A DNA stretch of 13,387 bases from JAJKIP01 sp040509055 (GTDB lineage Bacteria > Bacteroidota > Bacteroidia > Chitinophagales > Chitinophagaceae). The notes below the pieces were generated by a model. That model made no database searches. It was not told the origin of the DNA and saw nothing but the letters and a program-made list of their open reading frames with translations. The stretch covers positions 1 to 13,387 of the forward strand of contig JBEVLT010000159.1 of NCBI GenBank assembly GCA_040509055.1. The letters are read 5' to 3'. Below, one piece after another: positions 1 through 7,516 of the stretch (its first letter is position 1; every line of letters starts with the position of its first letter). The translations under genes and the position numbers were made by a program.

Positions 1-321
1 GTTCGCTGCATACCCGATCGCGCTTTTTTTCGCCGTCGGCAACATGTACTCACCTATTACAGGATAACTTCCCGGGGCATGCGACCATACCAGCTTTTGT
101 GAAAAATCTTCATCATCACGAACCAGCCCAAGCAGGGAAGGCTGCACTACGGGCATGCCGTTTCGAAAGGCTGCATACTGTACACGGCCCCCGGCGATCC
201 ATACTTTTACAGACAACTTGCCATCCGGGCTTTTAATTATCGCTGAAGGTTGCTGAGCCTTAACATTCGTAACCCACAGCAGGAAAGAAAAGAAGAATGA
301 AAAAAGAGAGTGCCACATCAT
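1..321 (-). CDS. GH97 family glycoside hydrolase, N-terminal part (cut by window edge)
   Basis: Only the first 107 codons are present; the frame stays open to base 1. Translation begins MMWHSLFSFFFSFLLWV and continues to VKAQQ, a normal signal peptide with likely cleavage after VKA, so export to the periplasm is expected. The following segment (SPDGKLSVKVWIAGGRVQY, then a stretch containing FRNGMPVV, LGLVRDD and DFSQ) matches from memory the start of the N-terminal beta-sandwich of GH97, the SusB family. GH97 members are inverting alpha-glucosidases or retaining alpha-galactosidases, and some Bacteroides members act on beta-L-arabinopyranosides. The catalytic barrel lies outside the window, so the mechanism cannot be read. 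ATG codons occur at both 321 and 318; I chose the first. It lies 45 bases after the GH88 gene and is probably the next gene of the same operon. In an arabinan locus, alpha-galactosidase or beta-L-arabinopyranosidase activity is more likely than alpha-glucosidase; that is inference. Confidence 0.78.
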   Translation of the reverse strand, partial: MMWHSLFSFFFSFLLWVTNVKAQQPSAIIKSPDGKLSVKVWIAGGRVQYAAFRNGMPVVQPSLLGLVRDDEDFSQKLVWSHAPGSYPVIGEYMLPTAKKSAIGYAAN

Positions 322-366
322 AAACAATTTTTATGCCCTGGGTACTATTGCAGCATTACAACCCTT

Positions 367-1581
367 TTATTTCTGCAGCAGCCCTTTGTACCGGATCATC
401 GCTTCGATAAAATAATAGTCGGCATAGGTCAGCGGCACATCCACTTCCGTTTTGTTCGGCAGATGTCCCACCCCATGCTGCAGGATAAAACCGCCGTTGG
501 TGCCGGGCGCAGCTTTATAGGCAGCGCCAGACAATGAGCGGATCATGGTTTCAGCCGCCTCCAGGTAAGGGCTGGCTTTTCCCGGAGTGACATAACGGCT
601 CAGCTCGATCAGCGCCGGCGCCATGATAGCGGCTGCCGAAGCATCGCGCAGCGCATTGGGTATACCGGGTGCATTGAAATCCCAGTAGGGAATCTTATCG
701 GCCGGCAGGTTGGGATGGTTTAGTAGAAAATCGGCGATATGAACAGCCTGTTCCAGGTAACGCGGATCCCTGGTCTCGCGGTAGGTAACGGTGTAGCCGT
801 ATAAGCCCCAGGCCTGCCCCCTCGCCCATGCCGATTCATCGGCAGCGCCCTGTGCCGTACGCTTTTGCTGTACGGCTCCGGTCTCCGGATTATAATTTAC
901 GACATGATACGAGCTGTAATCCGGGCGGAAATGATTTTTGAGGGTCGTGTTGGCATGCGTCACCGCCATTCTATAAAAAGAAGAATCGCCGCTGATCCTG
1001 GTCGCCCAAAACAATAGTTCCAGGTTCATCATGTTGTCGATGATCACCAGGAAATCGCCGGGTTTGGAATCCCATGATTTGATACAACCGACTTTAGGAT
1101 TGAACCGGGTGCTCAGGGAACGCGCACCGGTCAGCAGTAGCTCGTTGTACCCCGGTTTGGGAGCGATCCGGTTAGCATTGCCAAAGCTGCAAAACAGCAT
1201 GAAACCCAGGTCATGCGTAGAGACATTGTTCTTTTCTTTTTCCAGCACTTTCAGTATACGTTCTGCTTCGGCATACAATGCGGCATCCTTTGTCTGCTCA
1301 TACAGGTACAATAAAGACCCTGGATAAAACCCACTGCACCACCACCCGGAATTACTGAATTCGTATTGGCCGGTTGCAGGAAAATACGTCTTGGGAAATT
1401 TATCAGCCGGCAGGTTTTGCGCCAGTATTTTATACTGTGCCGCCGCATCGGCAAAATTCTGTTCAATAACAGGCAATAATCCCGGATCAGGACGATAGAC
1501 CGCCTTTTTAGAACCGGCACATCCAGCAAGCAATACAGAGAACGCAAGTAAACCAGCAAAGGAGAATATTTTACAATGCAT
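367..1581 (-). CDS. GH88 unsaturated glucuronyl hydrolase, lipoprotein
   Basis: 404 residues. The N-terminus MHCKIFSFAGLLAFSVLLAG followed by Cys21 is a lipoprotein signal (lipobox LAGC). The rest is an (alpha/alpha)6-barrel of GH88 type. Signatures are GWWCSGFYPGSL (79-90), the HDLGF motif with Asp124, IDNMMNL with Asp182, ESAWARGQAWGLYGY (249-263) and a C-terminal segment ending in VDVPLTYADYYFIEAMIRY. Asp124 and Asp182 correspond to the two key aspartates of Bacillus unsaturated glucuronyl hydrolase. These enzymes hydrate the 4,5-double bond of the unsaturated uronic acid that polysaccharide lyases leave at the non-reducing end, so the sugar is released. No lyase is visible in this window, so the supplier of substrate must be elsewhere. 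Residues after the lipid Cys (AGSKKA) are not acidic, which gives no support for surface display, so a periplasmic face is possible. GH105 is a related alternative, but the HDLGF and DNMMNL spacing favours GH88. It lies 37 bases after the GH51 gene at 1619-3163. Confidence 0.9.
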   Translation of the reverse strand: MHCKIFSFAGLLAFSVLLAGCAGSKKAVYRPDPGLLPVIEQNFADAAAQYKILAQNLPADKFPKTYFPATGQYEFSNSGWWCSGFYPGSLLYLYEQTKDAALYAEAERILKVLEKEKNNVSTHDLGFMLFCSFGNANRIAPKPGYNELLLTGARSLSTRFNPKVGCIKSWDSKPGDFLVIIDNMMNLELLFWATRISGDSSFYRMAVTHANTTLKNHFRPDYSSYHVVNYNPETGAVQQKRTAQGAADESAWARGQAWGLYGYTVTYRETRDPRYLEQAVHIADFLLNHPNLPADKIPYWDFNAPGIPNALRDASAAAIMAPALIELSRYVTPGKASPYLEAAETMIRSLSGAAYKAAPGTNGGFILQHGVGHLPNKTEVDVPLTYADYYFIEAMIRYKGLLQK

Positions 1582-1618
1582 AACCGGTTTTGAATTATAC
1601 CTCCGCCAACCATCATCC

Positions 1619-3163
1619 TTATTTCACCTCCAGTACCACCACCGACAGTTTTGGGACCGTCACCACCAGTTCATTGCCTTCTTTGCGTGCACCGCGAAAA
1701 TCGGCCGGCCTTACAGCATCTGGTTTATCGAAGGTATTGATATCGGTAAATTTTGCCGAAGTAAGCACCTGCCCTGTCACGGTCTTCCAGCTGATATCGT
1801 ACAGGGAGGTCCTGATCGTTATGTCCCTGGCCGGATCCAGGTTTACAAGCGAAAGGTGAACAGCACCGGTACTGTCTTTTGATGCAGACATATTGACCGC
1901 GGGAATTTTCTGATCTCCGCTGCTGTAGTCCGGGCTGCGGAATGATACCGGGAGGAGTTTAGCATCCTGGTGTACCTTATACAGATCGAATACATGGTAG
2001 GTGGGCGTGAGCAGCATTTTGTCTCCTTCGGTCAGGATCAGCGATTGCAGTACGTTCACCGATTGGGCCAGGTTGGCCACCCGCACCCGTTCAGAATGGT
2101 TATTAAAAATATTCAGCGTGGTAGCTGCCACCAGCGCATCACGCAGGCTGTTTTGCTGGTACAGGAACGGTGGCGCGGTACCGGGCTCCACGTTGGTCCA
2201 CACGCCCCATTCGTCTACGACCAGCGCTACCCGCTTTTGCGGATCGTACCGGTTCATGATGGCTTCGTTGCGCGAGACGATCTCTTCCATCCGCAGAGCA
2301 TTCCGCAGCGTAGTAAAATATTCTTTTTCGTCAAACTGTGTAGCTGATCCTTTGTTGCCCCAGTTGCCGGTCGGGATCGTGTAATAATGCAGCGAGAACC
2401 CCCACATCTGGTTGAGCGGGATATTCCTCATGCATACTTCAGTCCAGTTGTAGTCATCCGAATTAGCACCGCTGACGATCTTCTTCAGGGAGGAACCGGG
2501 ATAGTTCTTGCAATAGGTAGCATATTGTTTATACAGGTGGGAATATACATCGGCGGTCATATTGCCGCCACAGCCCCAGTTCTCATTCCCTACGCCCCAG
2601 AAACTTACGCTGTACGGCTCAGGGCGACCGTTCTTTCGCCGCAGGTCGGCCAGTGTACTCGTACCGTTAAAGTTCAGGTATTCGATCCAGTTGGCCATCT
2701 CCTGTGGTGTGCCGGAACCTACGTTACCGGCCAGGTACGGCTCGGCGCCGATCAGGTTGCACAGCTCCAGGAACTCGTGCGTGCCGAAGCTGTTGTCTTC
2801 CGTCACCATGCCCCAGTGCGTGTTCACGGTTTTGGGACGCTGGTTGCGCGGACCGATCCCGTCACGCCAGTGGTATTCATCGGCAAAGCAACCACCCGGC
2901 CAGCGCAGGTTGGGCACCCGTATTTTTTTCAGCGCCTCCACGATGTCGAGCCGTATCCTGTCCTTCCTGGGTACGGACGATGTATCGCTTACCCAAAACC
3001 CGTCGTAGATGCAGCGGCCGAGGTGTTCGGCAAAATGACCGTAAATATGACGACTGATCGTAACGGAAGGGTTACCGCCATTGACCATCACCTTTATATC
3101 GGGCTGTCCCTGCGCCTGCACCAGCATAGCGCAACAACCGAGAAGGAAGAGTAGCTGTCTCAT
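1619..3163 (-). CDS. GH51 alpha-L-arabinofuranosidase (copy C)
   Basis: 514 residues, a typical length for the short bacterial GH51 form. The signal peptide MRQLLFLLGCCAMLVQAQG points to Sec export; the early Cys10 would give an unusually short lipoprotein signal, so signal peptidase I is more likely. A (beta/alpha)8-barrel follows, with GHFAEHLGRCIYDGF (42-56), LRWPGGCFADEYHW (86-99), EDNSFGTHEF (122-131) and EPYLAGNVGSG (141-151). The acid/base is Glu194 in GNENWGCGG and the nucleophile is Glu318 in VVDEWG. A C-terminal beta-sandwich runs from about 390 to the end (VVVLEVK). GH51 enzymes remove terminal alpha-L-arabinofuranose with retention of configuration, here most likely alpha-1,2/1,3 branches or short alpha-1,5 oligosaccharides in the periplasm. 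It is clearly paralogous to the gene at 9004-10569, and the two share long motif stretches. It starts 27 bases after the mutarotase stop. The linkage preference cannot be read from sequence. Confidence 0.93.
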   Translation of the reverse strand: MRQLLFLLGCCAMLVQAQGQPDIKVMVNGGNPSVTISRHIYGHFAEHLGRCIYDGFWVSDTSSVPRKDRIRLDIVEALKKIRVPNLRWPGGCFADEYHWRDGIGPRNQRPKTVNTHWGMVTEDNSFGTHEFLELCNLIGAEPYLAGNVGSGTPQEMANWIEYLNFNGTSTLADLRRKNGRPEPYSVSFWGVGNENWGCGGNMTADVYSHLYKQYATYCKNYPGSSLKKIVSGANSDDYNWTEVCMRNIPLNQMWGFSLHYYTIPTGNWGNKGSATQFDEKEYFTTLRNALRMEEIVSRNEAIMNRYDPQKRVALVVDEWGVWTNVEPGTAPPFLYQQNSLRDALVAATTLNIFNNHSERVRVANLAQSVNVLQSLILTEGDKMLLTPTYHVFDLYKVHQDAKLLPVSFRSPDYSSGDQKIPAVNMSASKDSTGAVHLSLVNLDPARDITIRTSLYDISWKTVTGQVLTSAKFTDINTFDKPDAVRPADFRGARKEGNELVVTVPKLSVVVLEVK

Positions 3164-3190
3164 ATTGCGTAAGTACGTCCTGAACAGGCT

Positions 3191-4342
3191 TTACAGAAAT
3201 TTATAAATGGTTTGCTGGCGGTACGTTTGCCCGGGCTTCAGGACAGTGGAAGGAAACGAAGGCTGATTGGGTGAATCGGGAAAATGCTGTGCTTCCAGGC
3301 AGAAGGCACTGCGGTAGGTATACGGCTTGCCGCCCTTTCCAACTTCAGACCCGTTCAGGAAATTACCACCGTAAAACTGCAGGCCGGGCTGGTCGGTCAG
3401 CACTTCCATGGTAATGCCGGACACATCGCCTTTTACCGTACACACTTTCTTTACCGAACCATTGGTAGCGTTCAGTACGAAGTTGTGATCATACCCCTTA
3501 CCGTTGCGGACCTGTTCGTTGGTCGTATCGATACGGCTGCCAATGGCTGCAGGTTGACGGAAATCGAACGGCGTGCCTTCCACCTTCATCAGCTTTCCTG
3601 TCGGGATCAGCGTGGTATTCACCGGTGTAATATTGTCTGCATCGATCATCAGCTCGTGGTTGTTGATCGTGCCGCTGCCGGCGCCGTTCAGGTTGAAATA
3701 GGCATGATTGGTCAGGTTCACTACGGTCGCAGCATCGGTTGTGGCTTCGTAATCGATCTGCAGCGCATTGTCGTCCGTAAGCGTATAGGTCACTTTCACG
3801 TTCACGTTGCCGGGATAGCCGGCATCGCCATCCTTCGAGAGATAACTGAAGGTAATGGATTGGGAATCTTTCTGCACGGCTTCCCATACCTTGGTATGAA
3901 AGCCCTGCCGGCCGCCATGCAGTGAATTGGCGCCATCATTCGCGTCCAGTGTATATTGTTTCCCGTCAAGCGAAAATTTAGCATCGCCGATACGATTGCC
4001 AAAACGGCCGATGGTACAGCCGAAATAAGGTTCGCCGGGCTTTGCATAGCCCGCCAGGCTATCATGACCCAGCACGACATCCACCAGGGTGCCGTTTTTA
4101 TCGGGTACCAGCAGGCTTACCAGCCGGGCCCCATAATTGGTCAGCTCGGCGCGTGCCTGGCTTTTATTCTTCAATACGTACAGGCTTGTTTCTTTTTCAT
4201 CCAGCATCTGCCGGAAAGCTTTCTTCCTGGCAGTCCAGGCGGAATCGGCTGTCGAGCCACTGTCCCCGGAAGTATGATCAGCGTTATTACAGGCCATTGT
4301 AAAAAATACAGCGAGAAAGGGCAAACCGACTAATTTTTTCAT
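3191..4342 (-). CDS. aldose 1-epimerase (mutarotase), lipoprotein
   Basis: 383 residues from the ATG at 4342 (MKKLVGLPFLAVFFTMAC). A longer start at 4360 would add MLQQCY in front of a lysine-rich signal start, so I prefer the shorter one. Cys18 after TMA fits a loose lipobox and is followed by a polar Ser/Gly/Asp-rich linker. The galactose mutarotase fold shows GRFGNRIGDAKF (112-123), NSLHGG with His142, LTNHAYFNL with catalytic acid His213, YDHNFVL with Asp285, and CLEAQHFPDSPNQPSFPS with catalytic base Glu350. The family interconverts alpha and beta anomers of aldoses such as galactose, glucose, xylose or arabinose. Set between inverting GH43 and retaining GH51 genes, it probably equilibrates released L-arabinose, or possibly galactose, in the periplasm before uptake. 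It is 27 bases upstream of the next GH51 gene, and a possible weak promoter lies before it. Family assignment is firm; the sugar is inferred. Confidence 0.92.
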   Translation of the reverse strand: MKKLVGLPFLAVFFTMACNNADHTSGDSGSTADSAWTARKKAFRQMLDEKETSLYVLKNKSQARAELTNYGARLVSLLVPDKNGTLVDVVLGHDSLAGYAKPGEPYFGCTIGRFGNRIGDAKFSLDGKQYTLDANDGANSLHGGRQGFHTKVWEAVQKDSQSITFSYLSKDGDAGYPGNVNVKVTYTLTDDNALQIDYEATTDAATVVNLTNHAYFNLNGAGSGTINNHELMIDADNITPVNTTLIPTGKLMKVEGTPFDFRQPAAIGSRIDTTNEQVRNGKGYDHNFVLNATNGSVKKVCTVKGDVSGITMEVLTDQPGLQFYGGNFLNGSEVGKGGKPYTYRSAFCLEAQHFPDSPNQPSFPSTVLKPGQTYRQQTIYKFL

Positions 4343-4396
4343 ATAGCATTGTTGTAACATCCAAATTAGGGAAATATTTTAAATAACTGTCATTGA

Positions 4397-4431
4397 CACA
4401 ATTATCGCTGTAAAGTGGTTGGAAAACCAAG
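4397..4431 (-). promoter_or_regulatory. weak candidate Bacteroidota-type promoter before the mutarotase gene
   Basis: The 73-base gap at 4361-4433 is AT-rich compared with its surroundings. Read on the minus strand it contains CTTG (4428-4431), then 23 bases, then TAATTGTG (4397-4404). The known Bacteroides primary promoter is TTTG, 17 to 23 bases, then TAnnTTTG, so each box has one mismatch and the spacing is at the upper limit. Transcription would begin near 4390 and give a leader of roughly 50 bases. A chance match in AT-rich DNA is quite possible. Confidence 0.2.
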
Positions 4432-4433
4432 GC

Positions 4434-5456
4434 TTATTCCGCGATCAGCGCCGGCCAGCCGCCATCATCCCATTGCAGCGCCCGGATGATCAGTTTGGAC
4501 CTGCCATTATCGTTTGCATCATACCCGTGATAAACGATGTAGTCTTTGCCATCGAAGGTATAGACCGCATTATGGCCCACGCCATACCATTGCGGCTTTT
4601 CCCCTGGCTTCAGGTCAGGGTCCTGGAGCAGGGTGCCGCCCCCGTTCCGCATATCCACTCCCTGCCGGTCCAGGTAGGGCCCGGTGATGGTTTCACTCCG
4701 GCCCACCATCATCTTGTATGTACTGTTCATGCCGCGGCAACAATAATCGAACGACACAAAGAGATAATAATAATTCCCCTTTCGGAAAATGAATGGCGCT
4801 TCGATGGCCGCATCGCCGGCAGCGGTATCCGGTATTCCAAAGCTTCGTTGGCGGGCCGCTACCGTATACCACTCCTCCGGCTTCGCCACAGCCTGCAGAT
4901 CGCCCGCCAGCTTTACCAGCTTGATGCCGTTCCAGAACGAGCCAAATACCAGCCAGGGTAGTTGGTTGCCGTCAAAAGCCAGGTTGGGATCGATGGCATT
5001 CCACATATCGCGCCCCGGCACGGATTGAATCACCGGTCCATGATCGGTCCATTTGAAATCAGGCGAAGCGGGATCAAGTGTTGGATTGGTAGCCAGCCCG
5101 ATACAGGAGGTGTTTTTTCCAAAGGCCGACACGGAATAATAGAGGCAATACTGCCCGTTGTGATAGCTGATATCCGGCGCCCAGGTATGACCGCGGTAGC
5201 CGGGTATGGCAGTAACGGCCCACTGCGGCGGTTGCTCAAAAACAGGTTTTTCTTTTTTCCATGATTGCATGTCGGCAGAAGACCATACCGCGATGCCGAA
5301 ACCGGTGCAGAAGAGGTAATACCGGTCGCCCTGCTTGATCATCACGGGATCGTGCACCGGCGCCTGGCGCGTGGGAAGCACCGTACCCACTTCTACCCGC
5401 TGGGCACCGGCATGCATGGCTGCCGCTAACAGGAAGAAGGTCACCCAACTTTTCAT
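4434..5456 (-). CDS. GH43 arabinan-degrading enzyme, arabinanase type (subfamily 5-like)
   Basis: 340 residues. MKSWVTFFLLAAAMHAGAQ is a standard signal peptide with cleavage likely after AGA, giving a soluble periplasmic enzyme. The rest is one five-bladed beta-propeller. The catalytic triad of GH43 is visible: general base Asp36 in VHDPV, pKa modulator Asp156 in AIDPN, and general acid Glu219 in IEAPFIF. Other arabinanase marks are TWAPDISYHNGQY (91-103), VFGSFWNGIKL (170-180), SFDYCCRGMNSTY (235-247) and GVGHNAVY with His295. The triad positions are nearly the same as I recall for Cellvibrio arabinanase Arb43A (38, 158, 221). The family cleaves alpha-1,5-L-arabinan with inversion; members may be endo- or exo-acting, and this one cannot be assigned. 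The role is probably cutting imported arabino-oligosaccharides. The gene sits 15 bases after the upstream GH51 stop. Confidence 0.92.
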   Translation of the reverse strand: MKSWVTFFLLAAAMHAGAQRVEVGTVLPTRQAPVHDPVMIKQGDRYYLFCTGFGIAVWSSADMQSWKKEKPVFEQPPQWAVTAIPGYRGHTWAPDISYHNGQYCLYYSVSAFGKNTSCIGLATNPTLDPASPDFKWTDHGPVIQSVPGRDMWNAIDPNLAFDGNQLPWLVFGSFWNGIKLVKLAGDLQAVAKPEEWYTVAARQRSFGIPDTAAGDAAIEAPFIFRKGNYYYLFVSFDYCCRGMNSTYKMMVGRSETITGPYLDRQGVDMRNGGGTLLQDPDLKPGEKPQWYGVGHNAVYTFDGKDYIVYHGYDANDNGRSKLIIRALQWDDGGWPALIAE

Positions 5457-5471
5457 AAACAGGCATTGATT

Positions 5472-7457
5472 TTACAAGAGCTTTAACCGCACCACGGTAA
5501 AGGACCAGGGTTCGAGCGACATTCCGATCTTTTTACCTTTTATATCCAGCCACTGCTCCACCGGGCTGACCGCGACAGGCATGCCCGTTGAGTTGACCGT
5601 ATTCAAATCACCGCTTTTCAGCACGGTAAGCAGGGCTTTGCCGTCCAGCTTCTTCACCCCTTCCACGCTGATCTCTCTCGTACGCACCGATCCCGATACA
5701 TTCACCAGTTTGATCACCAGTTCCCGCGATGCTTTGTCCAGCACGGCAGATACATACAGACTGTCTTCACCGGCAATGCTCCGGTTACCGGTCAGCGCTG
5801 TTACCACATCTGTACCCTTGTTGCATGAGAATAATTTCTGCACATAGTAATTAGGAGTACCCCAGGTGCTCAGGTTATCCGCCCAGATCAGGTCGGGTGT
5901 CCACTGCCAGCCGTCCACGTGTGCAAACAGGGGGGCATAGCTGGCCATGACCACTACATCGGCATTGCGCTCCAGGCCGGTCATGAAGGCGGCCTCGGCC
6001 AGCGCCGTTTGCCAGTTGTTCCGGTTGTTTATACTTACCGTTTTATCGCTTTGCGCGGCATATTCGCCTCCAAATATTTTTGATCCGTTGCGGGGAAAGC
6101 TGTCATAGCGTCGTGCATTTTGCAGGAACCATTCGGGCCGCCGGTAATAATGTTCATCGATAATATCCGCATTCATCTGCCGCAGTTCAGTGTTCAGGTA
6201 GTCGTACCGCGAACCGCTGGGATCGGTACCTGCACTGTTTACGATCCGGATAGCCGGATATTTTTCTTTGATCGCCCGGGTAAACACTTTCAGCCGCTCG
6301 ATGTATTGCGGCCCCCAGTTCTCGTTGCCAATGCCGATCATTTTTAAATTGAACGGCGCGGCATGGCCCATTGCCACCCGCTTTTTTCCCCACTCTGTCG
6401 TTGCATCACCATTCGCAAATTCGATCAGGTCCAGTGCATCCTGTACAAAGGGGGTCAGCTGGTCCATGGGCACCACTTCTCCTGAATTGAACTGGCAGGC
6501 CATGCCGGCATTCAGGATGGGCAGCGGTTCGGCCCCGATATCTTCGGAAAGCTGGAAGTATTCGAAGAAGCCAAGCCCGAAGGTCTGGAAATAATCCGGC
6601 GCCGGACGGTGTGCAAATTCATAATTCCACCGGTTGATCAGCAGCTGCCGCTCCTCTACCGGGCCGATCGTTTTCTTCCACTGGTAGCGTTGCGACAGAT
6701 CAAATCCTTCCACGATGCAGCCGCCGGGAAAACGCAGAAACCCCGGTTTCATATCGGCCAGTAACTGGATCATGTCGGCGCGCAAGCCACCCGGTCGTTT
6801 TTTCCAGGTATCTTCCGGGAACAGGGAAATCATATCGAGGTCGATCACGCCGTCGCCCTCGAACCAGATGTTGAAACTGGCCCTTGGCTCGGTAGCCGTA
6901 GCCGTAAAACCGGCCGTTTGTTTTTTCCAGGCTTCGCCATCGGTAGGCGCTGCCGTTATTGTCGTCCCGCCGATCGGCACGCCCTGCTCATTGACCAATT
7001 CCAGGTGCAGCTTCAGCGGAGCACCTTTTCTCCGGTATTGCAGGGAGAAATCATAACGCAGGTCTTTTTTGATGCCCATGCTGCGGAATCCTTCATTGCC
7101 CAGCCCGATCGAACCTTTGGTATTATGATGAAGCGTGACATGCAGAAACCGTGGGTTCGCCGTATTCAGTTCCCTGCGGTTTACCACCAGGAAATCGCCT
7201 TCTGTCTGCGGGGTGCCCAGCACCTTCCATCCCATCAAGGGTTTGAAAAACTCGAAGGACCGGTTCTTGATCAGTTCCGCATAAATACCGCCGTCAGCGC
7301 CAAAATTGATGTCTTCAAAAAAAACGCCCCACATGGTCGGCTGCACGGCGGCCTTCGGTTGCCCGGCCTGGACTACGATGGAAACAGGTTGCTGGGCACC
7401 GGTCTTCAGTGCTATAGCAAACAGGCAGAAAAGAATTGCGGCTGGAATCGGTCTCAT
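5472..7457 (-). CDS. GH51 alpha-L-arabinofuranosidase with carbohydrate-binding-like insert (copy B)
   Basis: 661 residues from the ATG at 7457, which opens a clean signal peptide (MRPIPAAILFCLFAIALKTG, then AQQ). An in-frame ATG at 7487 would add ten residues, and an even longer frame would run into the upstream GH43 gene; neither is needed. Residues about 40-70 (MWGVFFEDINFGADGGIYAE) begin the GH51 catalytic part. A jelly-roll segment resembling a CBM4/9-type module occupies about 66-217. The barrel resumes with FLRFPGGCIVEGFDL and carries acid/base Glu379 in GIGNENWGPQY and nucleophile Glu465 in FGGEYAAQS. A beta-sandwich tail ends in PWSFTVVRLKLL. This is the longer GH51 type, resembling plant and bifidobacterial arabinofuranosidases, and differs clearly from the other two copies. 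It removes alpha-L-arabinofuranose with retention; the insert may help it hold branched or polymeric arabinan. Substrate linkage is not readable. Confidence 0.9.
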   Translation of the reverse strand: MRPIPAAILFCLFAIALKTGAQQPVSIVVQAGQPKAAVQPTMWGVFFEDINFGADGGIYAELIKNRSFEFFKPLMGWKVLGTPQTEGDFLVVNRRELNTANPRFLHVTLHHNTKGSIGLGNEGFRSMGIKKDLRYDFSLQYRRKGAPLKLHLELVNEQGVPIGGTTITAAPTDGEAWKKQTAGFTATATEPRASFNIWFEGDGVIDLDMISLFPEDTWKKRPGGLRADMIQLLADMKPGFLRFPGGCIVEGFDLSQRYQWKKTIGPVEERQLLINRWNYEFAHRPAPDYFQTFGLGFFEYFQLSEDIGAEPLPILNAGMACQFNSGEVVPMDQLTPFVQDALDLIEFANGDATTEWGKKRVAMGHAAPFNLKMIGIGNENWGPQYIERLKVFTRAIKEKYPAIRIVNSAGTDPSGSRYDYLNTELRQMNADIIDEHYYRRPEWFLQNARRYDSFPRNGSKIFGGEYAAQSDKTVSINNRNNWQTALAEAAFMTGLERNADVVVMASYAPLFAHVDGWQWTPDLIWADNLSTWGTPNYYVQKLFSCNKGTDVVTALTGNRSIAGEDSLYVSAVLDKASRELVIKLVNVSGSVRTREISVEGVKKLDGKALLTVLKSGDLNTVNSTGMPVAVSPVEQWLDIKGKKIGMSLEPWSFTVVRLKLL

Positions 7458-7516
7458 AGCATGGCTTGTTTTCTTCAACGATTGCATTACACTGTTCGCT
7501 ATAGCATTAAAAAATC

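Noticed and set aside
2387..3154. Plus-strand open frame of 255 codons opposite GH51 copy C, with a similar 279-codon frame at 9241-10080 opposite copy A.
   Set aside because: The pair arises because the two paralogous genes share codon use on the sense strand. The frames lack recognisable domains, and matching shadows are expected from duplication.
4414..4429. Short inverted repeat (TGGTT, loop GGAA, AACCA) just after the GH43 stop codon as a possible terminator.
   Set aside because: The stem has only five pairs and no T-run follows on the minus strand, so it cannot be supported as a terminator.
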